Shown piece by piece: positions 30,829 through 40,204 of a DNA stretch of 49,548 nucleotides; positions within the stretch are counted from its first letter, which is position 1, and each line of letters starts with the position of its first letter. The notes below the pieces were generated by a model, which saw only the letters and a list, made by a program, of their open reading frames with translations, ran no database searches and was not told the DNA's origin. The position numbers and the translations under genes were made by a program. Source of the stretch: DASZTV01 sp036268405 (GTDB lineage: Bacteria > Actinomycetota > Actinomycetes > JAFAQI01); NCBI GenBank assembly GCA_036268405.1, contig DATAUF010000073.1, forward strand, positions 1 to 49,548, read 5' to 3'.

Positions 30829-32546
30829 TTCGCGACCGACATCCCGCTCGAAGGCAGGCGAACCACGCCTTGACCGGTGCTCGCCTCCGCGCGCTCCAGC
30901 GCGGCGGCGATGAATCCGGAGAACAACGGGTGCGCCCGGGTCGGCCGCGACTTGAACTCCGGATGAGCCTGCGTCCCGACGAAGAACGGGTGGACCTCGC
31001 GCGGCAGCTCGGCGTACTCAACCAACCGCCCGTCCGGTGACAGCCCGGAGAACACCAAGCCCGCACCCTCGAGCCGATCCCGGTAGTCGTTGGCCACCTC
31101 GTAGCGGTGACGGTGACGCTCGGTGACCTTGGTCGCGCCATATGCCTCGGCCGCCAGCGAGCCCTCGGCCAGCACCGCGGGATAGGAGCCCAACCGCATC
31201 GTGCCGCCCATGTCCCGCTCACCGGCGACCACGTCGAGCTGGTCGGCCATTGTCGCGATCACCGCATGGGGTGTGTCGGGATCGAACTCCGCAGAGTTGG
31301 CGCCGGCGAGGCCCGCGAGGTGGCGCGCGACGTCGATCACCATGCACTGCAGGCCCAGACACAAACCAAGCACCGGGATCCCGCGCTCGCGGGCGAGCCG
31401 GACCGCGCCGATCTTCCCCTCGATCCCCCGTACGCCGAAACCACCCGGGACCAGCACGCCGTCCACGCCGTCGAGTGTGATGGCGGCCGCCTCCGCGGTC
31501 TCGCAGTCGTCGGAGGTCACCCAGCGGATGTCGATCGCGGAGTCGTTCGCCGCGCCGCCCGCGCGCAACGCCTCCGTCACGGACAGGTAGGCGTCCGGGA
31601 GGTCGACGTACTTGCCCACCAGCGCGATCGTCACCCGATGGCTGGGACGGTGGACCCGGCGCAGCAGGTCGTCCCACTCGGTCCAGTCGACGTCACGGAA
31701 CGGCAGGCCGAGACGTCGTACGACGTAGGCGTCGAGGCCCTCGGCGTGCAGCACCTTCGGGATGTCGTAGATGGACGCGGCGTCCGGCGCAGACACGACG
31801 GCCTCGTTGTCGACATCACAGGTCTGCGCGATCTTGCGCTTCATGTTGTCCGGTATCGGCCGGTCCGACCGGCAGACGATCGCGTCCGGGGTGATGCCGA
31901 TGGACCGCAGCGACTGCACGGAGTGCTGAGTCGGCTTGCTCTTCTGCTCGCCCGACGGGGCGAGATAGGGCACGAGCGAGACGTGAAGGAAGAAGACGTT
32001 GTCGCGTCCGACGTCCTGACGCACCTGGCGCGCGGCCTCGAGGAACGGCAGGGACTCGATGTCGCCGACGGTGCCACCGATCTCGGTGATCACGACGTCG
32101 ACGTCGTCAGTCGCCATCGCTCGGATCCGGGCCTTGATCTCATTGGTGATGTGCGGGATCACCTGGACGGTGTCGCCGAGGTACTCCCCGCGGCGCTCCT
32201 TGGCGATCACGTCGGAGTAGACCTGACCGGTCGTGACGTTGGCCGCGCCGTACAGCTCCTCGTCGAGAAACCGCTCGTAGTGGCCGATGTCGAGGTCGGT
32301 CTCCGCGCCGTCCTCGGTGACGAAGACCTCGCCGTGCTGGAACGGGTTCATCGTCCCGGGATCGACATTGAGGTACGGGTCGAGCTTCTGCATGGTGACC
32401 CGCAGGCCGCGTGACTTCAGCAGTCGCCCGAGACTCGATGCTGTGAGTCCCTTACCCAGACTGGAGGCGACGCCTCCGGTGACGAACACGTGGCGGACGG
32501 CGGGTGAACCGCCTCCGGCTGACCGATCCAAGGCGCCTCGACTCAC
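30825..32546 (-). CDS. pyrG: CTP synthase
   Basis: A 573-aa enzyme making CTP from UTP, ATP and glutamine. The synthetase domain has FVTGGVASSLGKGLTASSLG near residue 21 and NPFQHGEVFVTEDGAETDLD; the glutaminase domain has VPGGFGVRGIEGKIGAV and the nucleophile region LGLCLGLQCM. GTG at 32546 has TACCGT 8 nt upstream and looks leaderless. It is followed by the Nudix gene with a 4-bp overlap. CTP synthase can form filaments; nothing in the sequence speaks to that here. Confidence 0.97.
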   Translation of the reverse strand: MSRGALDRSAGGGSPAVRHVFVTGGVASSLGKGLTASSLGRLLKSRGLRVTMQKLDPYLNVDPGTMNPFQHGEVFVTEDGAETDLDIGHYERFLDEELYGAANVTTGQVYSDVIAKERRGEYLGDTVQVIPHITNEIKARIRAMATDDVDVVITEIGGTVGDIESLPFLEAARQVRQDVGRDNVFFLHVSLVPYLAPSGEQKSKPTQHSVQSLRSIGITPDAIVCRSDRPIPDNMKRKIAQTCDVDNEAVVSAPDAASIYDIPKVLHAEGLDAYVVRRLGLPFRDVDWTEWDDLLRRVHRPSHRVTIALVGKYVDLPDAYLSVTEALRAGGAANDSAIDIRWVTSDDCETAEAAAITLDGVDGVLVPGGFGVRGIEGKIGAVRLARERGIPVLGLCLGLQCMVIDVARHLAGLAGANSAEFDPDTPHAVIATMADQLDVVAGERDMGGTMRLGSYPAVLAEGSLAAEAYGATKVTERHRHRYEVANDYRDRLEGAGLVFSGLSPDGRLVEYAELPREVHPFFVGTQAHPEFKSRPTRAHPLFSGFIAAALERAEASTGQGVVRLPSSGMSVAN

Positions 32547-32554
32547 GGATGTTC

Positions 32555-32560
32555 ACGGTA
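32555..32560 (-). promoter_or_regulatory. -10 box of pyrG (leaderless candidate)
   Basis: TACCGT on the minus strand followed by 8 nt and the GTG at 32546; no ribosome binding site is visible. Confidence 0.5.
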
Positions 32561-32616
32561 ACACCAGCCCGCAACGACGTCGTCATCGCCGCGCCCGAAT
32601 ATTCGCCTGCCGGGCC

Positions 32617-33699
32617 TTAGCGGCCGACGAGAGACAGGTACGTCGCAGCCAGCTCGGCCACCGCGGCTTCGGCAGTCGGCCAGGTCGACGCCTGCCGTTG
32701 ACCCGCCTGGGACAGCGTCCGGCCCAGCGACTTCTCAGCGAGGACGCGGTCGATCGCCTCGCCGAGGGCGTCGGAGTCGCCGGCCGGGACGAGTATGCCC
32801 GCGTCGCCGATCAGGTCCGGCAAGCCGCCTACCGGCGTGGTCACGAGCGGCACGCCGGCCCGAAGCGCCTCCTGCGCGACGAGGGATCGCGCTTCCCATG
32901 CGCTCGGCAGCGCGACGACGTCAGCCGCGCTCAGCAGATCCGCGACGTCGTCGCGGGCACCGAGGAGCACCACCGGCGCGTCTCGCTCGGCTGCCATCGA
33001 GCGCAACATCGCCTCATCCGGGCCGGACCCCGCGATTGCCACCACGGGCCCAGCGGATTGACCCGCCCAACGGGCGGCCGCCGCAACCAGCACGTCCAGC
33101 CGCTTCTGCGCTTGGAGCCGGCCCACCGCGAGGACCATCGGGCGGCTGCCGATCCCGAGCTCGGCCCGAACCTCCTCCCGTGATCGCGAGGCGGGTGCGA
33201 GAGCCGGCGCCACGACGAACGTCGTACGCGCCTCATCGGCGCCGTATCGGCGAGCGAGCTCTGTGAGGTCCTCCGACGCACCCAGGACGAGGGTCGCGCG
33301 ACGGGCGACATAGCGCGACGCTGCGGCGTGTGCGACCCGTGCCGCTCCGGTCACCAGCGGCGCGTTGTGCCACGTCACGACCAGCGGGGTCGACGCCGCC
33401 CGGCCGCCCGCCACGATCCCGGCGCGAAGCCCGTGTGCATGGACGACATCCACGTCGCGAGCAAGCGATCCGACCGTGCGGCGCGCGGACAGCAGCGCGA
33501 CGGGATCCGATCCGCCGGCGAGCTCGTGCAGCTCGACGCCTGGGGACTCCCCGACGGCGGCCAGCGCGGAACCCGGCCCACAGACGGTGGCCGCGACGCC
33601 GTGATCGCCGAGCAGCCGTGCCAGCTCGGCAACGTGCCTGCCGATGCCACCGTCCGTCTCGCCCGCGACGAGCAGGACCCGCAGCCGACGCTCAGCCAC
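32617..33699 (-). CDS. GT4 family glycosyltransferase
   Basis: A 360-aa GT-B glycosyltransferase. The N-terminus RLRVLLVAGETDGGIGRHVA is the acceptor side; the donor side has MVLAVGRLQAQKRLDVLVAA and the sugar-nucleotide loop SAWEARSLVAQEALRAGVPL. GTG at 33699 is chosen because it overlaps the murJ stop by 8 bp; a TTG upstream is in frame. It adjoins murJ, suggesting a lipid-linked or envelope glycan acceptor, but this is inference. It ends 70 bp from pyrG. Confidence 0.85.
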   Translation of the reverse strand: MAERRLRVLLVAGETDGGIGRHVAELARLLGDHGVAATVCGPGSALAAVGESPGVELHELAGGSDPVALLSARRTVGSLARDVDVVHAHGLRAGIVAGGRAASTPLVVTWHNAPLVTGAARVAHAAASRYVARRATLVLGASEDLTELARRYGADEARTTFVVAPALAPASRSREEVRAELGIGSRPMVLAVGRLQAQKRLDVLVAAAARWAGQSAGPVVAIAGSGPDEAMLRSMAAERDAPVVLLGARDDVADLLSAADVVALPSAWEARSLVAQEALRAGVPLVTTPVGGLPDLIGDAGILVPAGDSDALGEAIDRVLAEKSLGRTLSQAGQRQASTWPTAEAAVAELAATYLSLVGR

Positions 33700-35383
33700 C
33701 GCGGCGTCCGAACGCGAATGCCTGACGACCAATGGGGACGAGCCGGCGACCGAGCACGGCGATGGTCTCGCGATCGATCAGGGCAGCGACGACGAGGTAG
33801 GCGGCGAGAGATGCCACGGCCACGACGACCGCCGACAACCCGTTGTGCAGCACGCCACTCGCCGGCAGCGGGTGAGCCAGCAGCCAGCCCCCGAAACCGG
33901 CCACGACTCCGCCCGCCGCCGCGCCTATCGCGGTGCGGGCGAGCCCGTCGAGCACATGCATTCCGGCCGATCGTGCGGCGGCAACAAGGAGCCAGACACC
34001 GGTGACGGTCACGCCGATCGAAGTGCCGATGCCGACGGCAGCGACTGTCCACGCCCTCGGCAGGAGCTCGGCGAGCACGATGTCCGCGACGATCGCTACC
34101 GCCCAGCCCGCGACCGCCGCGGTCGCCGGGGTCCGGGCATTGCCCTGCGCGTAGAGGCTGCGCGTCATGAGAGCGACGAGCGCGTAGCCAGGGAGCCCCA
34201 GTCCGAAGGCGACGAGACCGCGGACCAGGACGGTGGGGTCCACATGACCCGGCGCCCCGAGGACCACGACCCGCGCGACCGGCCCGGCGGTCGCGACCAT
34301 GACCGCCGCTGCGGCGCCGATCACCACCACCATCACCCGGGTGGTCCGCGCCAGGATCGCGGCATAGGTGTCCCGCGCGCCCGACTGCCACGCCGCGGTC
34401 AGTCCGGGAAAGGCGCTCGTGGCGAGCGGCACCGCGGCCACTGCCCACGGCACGGTGAAGACCGTCCACGCGAGGTTGTAGAGCACGACCGCACCGTCAG
34501 TCCCGCGCGCATTCGCGAGCCGCAGCACGACCGCGGTCGCCAGGTCCTGGCTACCGAGGACCAGCGCGCCCGAGATCGCCATCAGCCGGATTCGCTCGGC
34601 GATGCCAGGTGGGAAGCGGTACGTCGGGCTCAGCCGCAGCCTGATCCGGACCGCCGGGAACAACATCGGCACGATCAGCGAGGCAACACCGAGCGTTGTG
34701 CCGACCGAGAGGATCAGCTCATGGGCCCGGGTGAGATGCGTGAGGCTGTTCTCGTCATGTCCCGCTGCACCCGCGAACACCGCATACGCGGCGATGACCA
34801 CGAGACTCGACAGGAGCGGTCCCAGCGCCGGGCCGAGAAACCTGCGATGGCCCTGAAGGACACCGATCAGGACGACCGCCACTGCGTAGATCACGACCTG
34901 CGGCAAGAACACCGCAAGCATCCGCGAGCCGACCGCGACCTCCGTCGCGGCGGAGCACCCTGGGTGCCCGCTGCCCACGAGCAGCCGCATCAGCGGATGG
35001 GTCAACAGCAGACCGACCAGCATCACGGGCACGAGCAGTGTCGCGGCCCAGGTGAGCAGCGCTGACGTCGTACGGCCGACCGCCTCCCGGTCTCCCATCG
35101 CAGCCGGCCCGGCGATGACGGGCACCACGAGACTCGACAACGCTCCCCCGGCGACGATGTCAAAGACGATGTTCGGCACGGTGTTGGCCGTGAAGTAGGT
35201 GTCGCCGAGACAGCTCGGCCCGACGATCCGGGCGAAGACGATCACCCTTGCGAAACCCGCAGCGCGCGCGAGCACGGTGACAACCGCGATCAGCAGTGCG
35301 GCCCGGGCGATGCTGTGCGGAGCGCCAGACGACGTCAGCCCGTCGATCGGCCCGTCATCGCCGAGCTCAATGGAGCGAGCCAC
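33692..35383 (-). CDS. murJ: Lipid II flippase MurJ
   Basis: A 563-aa membrane protein with about 14 helices. The N-terminal helix block ARAALLIAVVTVLARAAGFA with RVIVFARIVG, and PNIVFDIVAGGALSSLVVPV, are MurJ/MviN signatures. It flips peptidoglycan lipid II across the membrane. The C-terminal pseudokinase extension of mycobacterial MviN is absent; the protein ends soon after the last helix. It follows the MraY/WecA-like gene by 1 bp and overlaps the glycosyltransferase, so all three are cotranslated. Confidence 0.9.
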   Translation of the reverse strand: MARSIELGDDGPIDGLTSSGAPHSIARAALLIAVVTVLARAAGFARVIVFARIVGPSCLGDTYFTANTVPNIVFDIVAGGALSSLVVPVIAGPAAMGDREAVGRTTSALLTWAATLLVPVMLVGLLLTHPLMRLLVGSGHPGCSAATEVAVGSRMLAVFLPQVVIYAVAVVLIGVLQGHRRFLGPALGPLLSSLVVIAAYAVFAGAAGHDENSLTHLTRAHELILSVGTTLGVASLIVPMLFPAVRIRLRLSPTYRFPPGIAERIRLMAISGALVLGSQDLATAVVLRLANARGTDGAVVLYNLAWTVFTVPWAVAAVPLATSAFPGLTAAWQSGARDTYAAILARTTRVMVVVIGAAAAVMVATAGPVARVVVLGAPGHVDPTVLVRGLVAFGLGLPGYALVALMTRSLYAQGNARTPATAAVAGWAVAIVADIVLAELLPRAWTVAAVGIGTSIGVTVTGVWLLVAAARSAGMHVLDGLARTAIGAAAGGVVAGFGGWLLAHPLPASGVLHNGLSAVVVAVASLAAYLVVAALIDRETIAVLGRRLVPIGRQAFAFGRRGG

Positions 35384-35384
35384 C

Positions 35385-36254
35385 TCAGCTTCGCTTCGGT
35401 ACTCGCTCGCGGGTCTCCCGTGCTCGGCCCAGTCGGTCGACCGTCCGCAGCACCGGGTTCGCGTCGATCACGGCGCTGAAGCTGGTGCGCTCGCTTGCCA
35501 GCGTCGCGCCGACCACTCCCGCGGCAGCCGCGATCCGGCCGATCCGCGAGGGCCGGATCGCCATCGACCATCCCAGCGCCGCGCCGAGCGCGCCGGCGCC
35601 GCAGTCACCGAGCATCGCGGTCTCCCGCACATCAGGTCCCAGCGCCGCGGCTGCGGCACCACCCGCCGCCGCGGCCGCCGCTCGGGCCGCGGGATCGCCG
35701 ACCCGGCTCAACGCGTACGCAGCGAGCCCGGTCACCTTGGCCGCGCGGCCCGGCCGCAGGTCGAAGAGGTTGACCAGGTTGGCCGTCCCGGCTACCAGGA
35801 CCGTCCCGAGTGCCGCATCGACCGGTCGACGGTGCTGGCGTCCCGAGGCCGCAGTCGCCACACCGGCCATCGTGACGAGCTTGACCATGCCGGTGGTGAC
35901 TCGACCGTGACGGAGTGCATCGAGGTGCCCGCGCAGACCGCGCGCGTGGCTGTCCCCGTAGCGGTCGTCGTAGGCACCGACCGCACCGATCGCCGCAACC
36001 GCGAGTACCGCGTTGCGACGCGGCGATGGGACCGCGGCCGCCAGACCGACCACCGCGCCCGCAGCTGCGGCCGGACCGAGCAGAAGGCTCACATCGCGAT
36101 CCCGGAAGTTCTGTCGCGTCCACGCCGGGTCGTGCGCCGCGGGAAGCTGGCGAAGCCACCACCATGCAACGCCACCCGCCGTCGCGGCGAGTGCGCCTGC
36201 AACCCTCGGCGAGCTGCCATGCCGCGCAGCGCCGGATCGCCGACGCCCTCTCAC
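35385..36254 (-). CDS. MraY/WecA-like polyprenyl-phosphate transferase family protein
   Basis: A 289-aa membrane protein resembling the PNPT family. It has GAYDDRYGDSHARGLRGHLD (the DD pair of MraY/WecA), NLVNLFDLRPGRAAKV (normally NxxNxxDGxDGLA) and LGDCGAGALGAALG. The usual catalytic stretch NxxNxxDGxDG is altered to NLFDLRPGRA, so activity is uncertain. The family moves phospho-sugars to polyprenyl phosphate. It sits between mctB and murJ with a 4-bp overlap (GTGA) upstream and 1 bp downstream, an arrangement known in several actinobacteria. A dedicated role in cell-wall or glycan assembly is inferred. Confidence 0.72.
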   Translation of the reverse strand: MRGRRRSGAARHGSSPRVAGALAATAGGVAWWWLRQLPAAHDPAWTRQNFRDRDVSLLLGPAAAAGAVVGLAAAVPSPRRNAVLAVAAIGAVGAYDDRYGDSHARGLRGHLDALRHGRVTTGMVKLVTMAGVATAASGRQHRRPVDAALGTVLVAGTANLVNLFDLRPGRAAKVTGLAAYALSRVGDPAARAAAAAAGGAAAAALGPDVRETAMLGDCGAGALGAALGWSMAIRPSRIGRIAAAAGVVGATLASERTSFSAVIDANPVLRTVDRLGRARETRERVPKRS

Positions 36255-37195
36255 GGCACCGGGCTCGTGGTCGGCAACGGCGCCTTCTGGGTGCTGCCGT
36301 ATCTCCCCGTCGTCCCGCTCGGCGCAGCGGACAGCGCGAGCACCGTCGCAACCCGGCCGACCGATGTGTCATCGGCGTCGACGGTCGAGATCGTCTTCGT
36401 CAGTGATGAGTCGGCGCGGATCACCGCGATCACTCCGTTGTTCGCGCCGGATTGAAGCGTCGGCGCGGCGACAACCAGACCGCTCGAGCCACGACGCAGG
36501 GCGCGCGCGAGACCGATCAGGTCATTGTCCTGCTGAACCGCCGACGCGGAGCCGTCGGGTGCCGAGCCAACCGGCACCAGAACCACGACCAGGTCGGCGG
36601 GGCGCACCGGTGCGTTCCCCGACACCGAGATCATCTTGGCGTCGGTGAGAGTGCTGAGGATCAGCTCGATCCGTCGCGTCGAAGTGATCCTCGCGCCGGG
36701 TCGGGTTACCAGTGCGCGCGCAAGCTCGGTGCCGGCTTGAGTCGCGCCGTCCCCCGTCGGCAGCGGATGCGTTCCGGCGAGCTGGCTCGCGAGCTGGGCG
36801 AGCGTGGCGTCCTGGTTCGGATCGAGGTAGGAGGACTGCAGCCGCACATCGGCAGTGACCGTGGCGCCAGCGAGGACCAGCGTGTGGATCAGCGCGCTGC
36901 GGTCGCCGTCGTCGACCCCCGGAGCAGACACCACCGCGATGCCCGCGTCGACCAGCTTGTCGCTGACGGCGTACGGCTCGACCGCGTCCGCGAAGGCCTG
37001 GCTCGCGGAGAGCTCCTGGCCGAGCTGGCCGTTCTTGCCCTCGAGCGATTGGTTCTCGGTCGTGACCCTGTCGGCCTGTTTCTGCAGGCTGTGGGTGACC
37101 GTGCTCTGCAGGCTGGTGCTGCCCAGGAAGAGCCCGAGTGCCAACGCCAGGAAGACAGCGACCAGGGAGACGATGTGGTACCGAAAGTCGATCAC
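36251..37195 (-). CDS. mctB: Copper transporter / SteB family protein (MctB)
   Basis: A 314-aa protein with one N-terminal helix (SLVAVFLALALGLFLGS after DFRYHIV), a coiled-coil segment (THSLQKQADRVTTENQSLEG) and a C-terminal extracytoplasmic domain. It matches MctB (Rv1698), reported as a copper channel, and SteB, a partner of SteA in corynebacterial cell separation. GTG at 37195 overlaps the steA stop as GTGA. Length and layout are normal for the family. The cell-separation role is favoured by the steA-mctB coupling. Confidence 0.88.
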   Translation of the reverse strand: MIDFRYHIVSLVAVFLALALGLFLGSTSLQSTVTHSLQKQADRVTTENQSLEGKNGQLGQELSASQAFADAVEPYAVSDKLVDAGIAVVSAPGVDDGDRSALIHTLVLAGATVTADVRLQSSYLDPNQDATLAQLASQLAGTHPLPTGDGATQAGTELARALVTRPGARITSTRRIELILSTLTDAKMISVSGNAPVRPADLVVVLVPVGSAPDGSASAVQQDNDLIGLARALRRGSSGLVVAAPTLQSGANNGVIAVIRADSSLTKTISTVDADDTSVGRVATVLALSAAPSGTTGRYGSTQKAPLPTTSPVP

Positions 37196-38376
37196 AGCAG
37201 TCCGTGCACCCATCGCGTGAAGTGATCCCAGTCCGTCGCGAAGTACTCGCGATACAGGCTGCCGCCCGGCGTGACGTACAGCGCCACCAGGAAGGCGAGC
37301 ACGGTGGCGAGCACGAGCAGCACGAGGCTGTACGCCGGGATCCGGGCACGATAGAGCCTGCTGACACCCTTCGCGTCGATCAACTTGCCGCCGACCCGCA
37401 GGCGAGTGAGGAAGGTGCTGGCCATCCCTGCCCGCCCCTTGTCGAGAAACTCGATCAAGGTGGCGTGTGTCCCAACCGCGACGATCAACGTCGCCCCGCC
37501 GTCATCGGCGAGCAGCAGCGCAACATCCTCGCTCGTGCCGGCCGCCGGAAAGACGACAGGGTCGATGCCGAGCTCCTGCACGCGGGCGAGGCCTGGTGCC
37601 CTGCCATCGCGGTAGGCGTGCACCACGATCTCGGCGCCGCAGCACAGCGCGACATCGGTGACCGAGTCCATGTCGCCGACGATCACGTGAGGCTTGAACC
37701 CCTCCTCGAGCAACGCGTCCGCACCGCCGTCGACCCCGATCAGGATCGGCTTGTACTCACGCACGTAATGACGCAGTGCGATGAGGTCCTCGCGGTAGTG
37801 GTAGCCGCGCACGACGACGAGGACGTGCCGGCCGTCGAAGGAGGTACGCAGGTCGGGGATGCCGACGCCGTCCAGGAGCAGATCGCGCTCGCGGCGGAGG
37901 TACTCCATCGTGTTCGACGCGAATGCCTCGAGCTGAGCAGAGAGTCCGACACGAGCTTCCGCCATGGCCAGCGCGACGGTCTCGGTGGTCTGCCTGACCC
38001 CCTTTGCGAGGATCAAGCCGTCGAGGTCGTACACCGTGTCCGCGTCGATGCGGACCTCGTCGCCCTCACGAAGTCGGGCGAACGCCTCCGGTCCGACGCC
38101 GTCGATCAGCGGGACACCGGCCTCGAGCAGGATCTCGGGCCCCAGGTTCGGATAGCGCCCGGACACGCTCGGCGCGACGTTGATGACCGCTCCGACCTTG
38201 CGCGCAGCGAGGGCCTCAGCACCCACCCGATCGAGGTCGACGTGGTCGATCACCGCGATGTCACCGGGGCGAAGCCGGCGGCTGAGGTTCTTGGTACGCC
38301 GGTCCAGACGCACGTGTCCGACCACGCCCGGCGGTTGGTCGCCGGCGCGCGTACGGCGCAGCGTCGCGAGCCTCAT
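37192..38376 (-). CDS. steA: SteA, cytoplasmic/membrane regulator of cell separation
   Basis: A 394-aa protein. The middle has a thiamine-pyrophosphokinase-like fold with GVDGGADALLEEGFKPHVIV and GDMDSV, and a C-terminal helix (AYSLVLLVLATVLAFLVALY) anchors it. SteA with SteB controls cell separation in Corynebacterium. ATG at 38376 follows recN by 52 bp; GTG at 38379 directly before it is an alternative. The gene order recN-steA-mctB equals Rv1696-Rv1698. Confidence 0.88.
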   Translation of the reverse strand: MRLATLRRTRAGDQPPGVVGHVRLDRRTKNLSRRLRPGDIAVIDHVDLDRVGAEALAARKVGAVINVAPSVSGRYPNLGPEILLEAGVPLIDGVGPEAFARLREGDEVRIDADTVYDLDGLILAKGVRQTTETVALAMAEARVGLSAQLEAFASNTMEYLRRERDLLLDGVGIPDLRTSFDGRHVLVVVRGYHYREDLIALRHYVREYKPILIGVDGGADALLEEGFKPHVIVGDMDSVTDVALCCGAEIVVHAYRDGRAPGLARVQELGIDPVVFPAAGTSEDVALLLADDGGATLIVAVGTHATLIEFLDKGRAGMASTFLTRLRVGGKLIDAKGVSRLYRARIPAYSLVLLVLATVLAFLVALYVTPGGSLYREYFATDWDHFTRWVHGLL

Positions 38377-38428
38377 CACCCCGGAGTCTGCCAGAGGGCG
38401 CCGCAGTGGCCCGGTTCGCGACTCAGGA

Positions 38429-40195
38429 TCAGCGCTTCTGCTTCGCCACCGGATCGGACGGGGGGGCCTGTTTCGCCTGCGCCGCGGTTTCGAGCAGCTC
38501 CTCCGCGTGACCGCGAGCCAGCTCGGAGTCCTCCTGACCGCCGAGCATGCGTGACAGCTCACGGAGCCGGTCCTCACCGTCGACCGACACTGCCGCACTC
38601 GAGGTCTCCGACCCCCGGTCGGGCTTCGCAACCACGATCTGCTGGTCGGCAAACGCCGCGACCTGGGGCAGATGCGTGACGACCAGCACCTGAGCCGTCG
38701 AGGACAACGCGGCCAGCCGCCGGCCGACCTCCACCGCCGCCCGTCCGCCCACCCCCGCGTCGACCTCGTCGAAGACAAACGTCGGCACCGGGTCCGCGCC
38801 GGCGAGGACGATCTCGAGCGCGAGCATCACCCGGGAGAGCTCACCACCCGAGGCCCCCCGGTGCAGCGGCCGGCCCGGGGCGCCGTCATGTGCAACGAGT
38901 CGCAACTCGACGTCGTCGACGCCCGCCGGCCCGAACGCGACAGTCGTCCCCTCGACCGAGATGCCATGCGGGTCGTCCCGCCGCGCGACGACGACCGGCA
39001 CCGACGCGTTCGGCATCGCCAACCCGCTCAGCTCCTCCGACACCGCGGTCTCCAGCCGGGCCGCCGCAGCGACACGAGCGCGCGAGAGCCGCCCGGCACT
39101 GTCGGTGAGACGCGCCAGCACAGCATCGCGCCGTTGGCCCAGGGCGACGACCAATCCGTCATCGTCGGCGAGGCTCGCCAACCGCTCGCGCGCCTGCTCG
39201 GCCCAGGCGAGCACGTCGGCAACCGTGGCGCCGTACCGCTTGGTCAGCCCTGAGATCTTGGCGATCCGCTCCTGTGTGACCGCAAGCCGCGCGGGGTCGG
39301 CCTCGAGCCGGTCGAGGTACGCGCCGATGTCGCTCGCTACGTCCGAGAGCTGGTATGAGACGCCGGCGAGCCGCTCGGCGAGCTCATCGAGCGCCGCGTC
39401 ATGGCCGCGCACCATCTCGAGGTCGCCTCGCGCGGCTGCCGTCAGCCCCAGCGCATCATTGGCCTCCTCGTCTTCCTCACCTTGCAGCGCCCGTCGTGCG
39501 GCGACAGCGGCGGCACGCAACGCCTCGGCGTGGCTGAGTCGTGCCACGTCGGCTGCCAATGCCACGTCCTCGCCGGCGACCGGCTCGACCGCTTCGATGT
39601 CCGAGAGCCCGTGGCGCAGCGCGTCGGCCTCGAGGGTTCGCTCCCGACGGCTGCCGGTCACGACGTCGAGCTCCGCGCGCACAGCGGCCAGCTCGGCGAA
39701 CGCCGCGCGGTACTGCGTCAGCGGCTCGCCGGCGGCGGAGCCGGCGAATCGGTCCAGCACCCCTCGCTGGACGCTGGGCCGCAGCAGGCCTCGCTGGTCG
39801 GACTGGCCGTGCACGGTGACCAGATCGTCGGCAAGTGTGCCGAGCACCGAGACCGGCACGCTGCGCCCACCGACAAAGGCCCGCGACCGGCCATCGGCGG
39901 AAATGGTGCGGGCGATCAGCAGCTCATCGCCGTCGAGCTGGCCGCCCGCCTCCTCCACGAGCGCGGCAACGGGACCACCAAGATCGACGCGAAACCGTCC
40001 TTCGACCTCGGTCCGCTCGTGGCCGGCACGCACCAGGGCGCTGTCGGCGCGACCGCCGAGAAGCAAACCGAGCCCGGTGAGCAGCATCGTCTTGCCGGCC
40101 CCGGTCTCGCCGGTGACGGCGGTGAAGCCAGGCCCGAACGAGAGGGTCGCCTCGTCGATCGCGCCGAGCCCGCGCATCCGCAGCTCGATGAGCAC
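38429..40195 (-). CDS. recN: DNA repair protein RecN
   Basis: A 588-aa SMC-like ATPase for double-strand break repair. The Walker A is VTGETGAGKTMLLTGLGLLL (about 28-47), the middle has long coiled coils, and the C-terminus holds GASGGELSRVMLALEIVLAG and TFVFDEVDAGVGGRAAVEVG (signature and Walker B). GTG at 40195 begins MLIELRMRGLGAIDEATLSF. It starts 9 bp after the DUF1501 stop, so it may be coupled to that gene. Confidence 0.95.
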   Translation of the reverse strand: MLIELRMRGLGAIDEATLSFGPGFTAVTGETGAGKTMLLTGLGLLLGGRADSALVRAGHERTEVEGRFRVDLGGPVAALVEEAGGQLDGDELLIARTISADGRSRAFVGGRSVPVSVLGTLADDLVTVHGQSDQRGLLRPSVQRGVLDRFAGSAAGEPLTQYRAAFAELAAVRAELDVVTGSRRERTLEADALRHGLSDIEAVEPVAGEDVALAADVARLSHAEALRAAAVAARRALQGEEDEEANDALGLTAAARGDLEMVRGHDAALDELAERLAGVSYQLSDVASDIGAYLDRLEADPARLAVTQERIAKISGLTKRYGATVADVLAWAEQARERLASLADDDGLVVALGQRRDAVLARLTDSAGRLSRARVAAAARLETAVSEELSGLAMPNASVPVVVARRDDPHGISVEGTTVAFGPAGVDDVELRLVAHDGAPGRPLHRGASGGELSRVMLALEIVLAGADPVPTFVFDEVDAGVGGRAAVEVGRRLAALSSTAQVLVVTHLPQVAAFADQQIVVAKPDRGSETSSAAVSVDGEDRLRELSRMLGGQEDSELARGHAEELLETAAQAKQAPPSDPVAKQKR

Positions 40196-40204
40196 GAACG
40201 AAGC

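Noticed and set aside
33644..35065. Long open frame antisense to murJ
   Set aside because: GC-rich shadow: composition is arginine-, aspartate- and glycine-rich with no domain, opposite an unambiguous MurJ.
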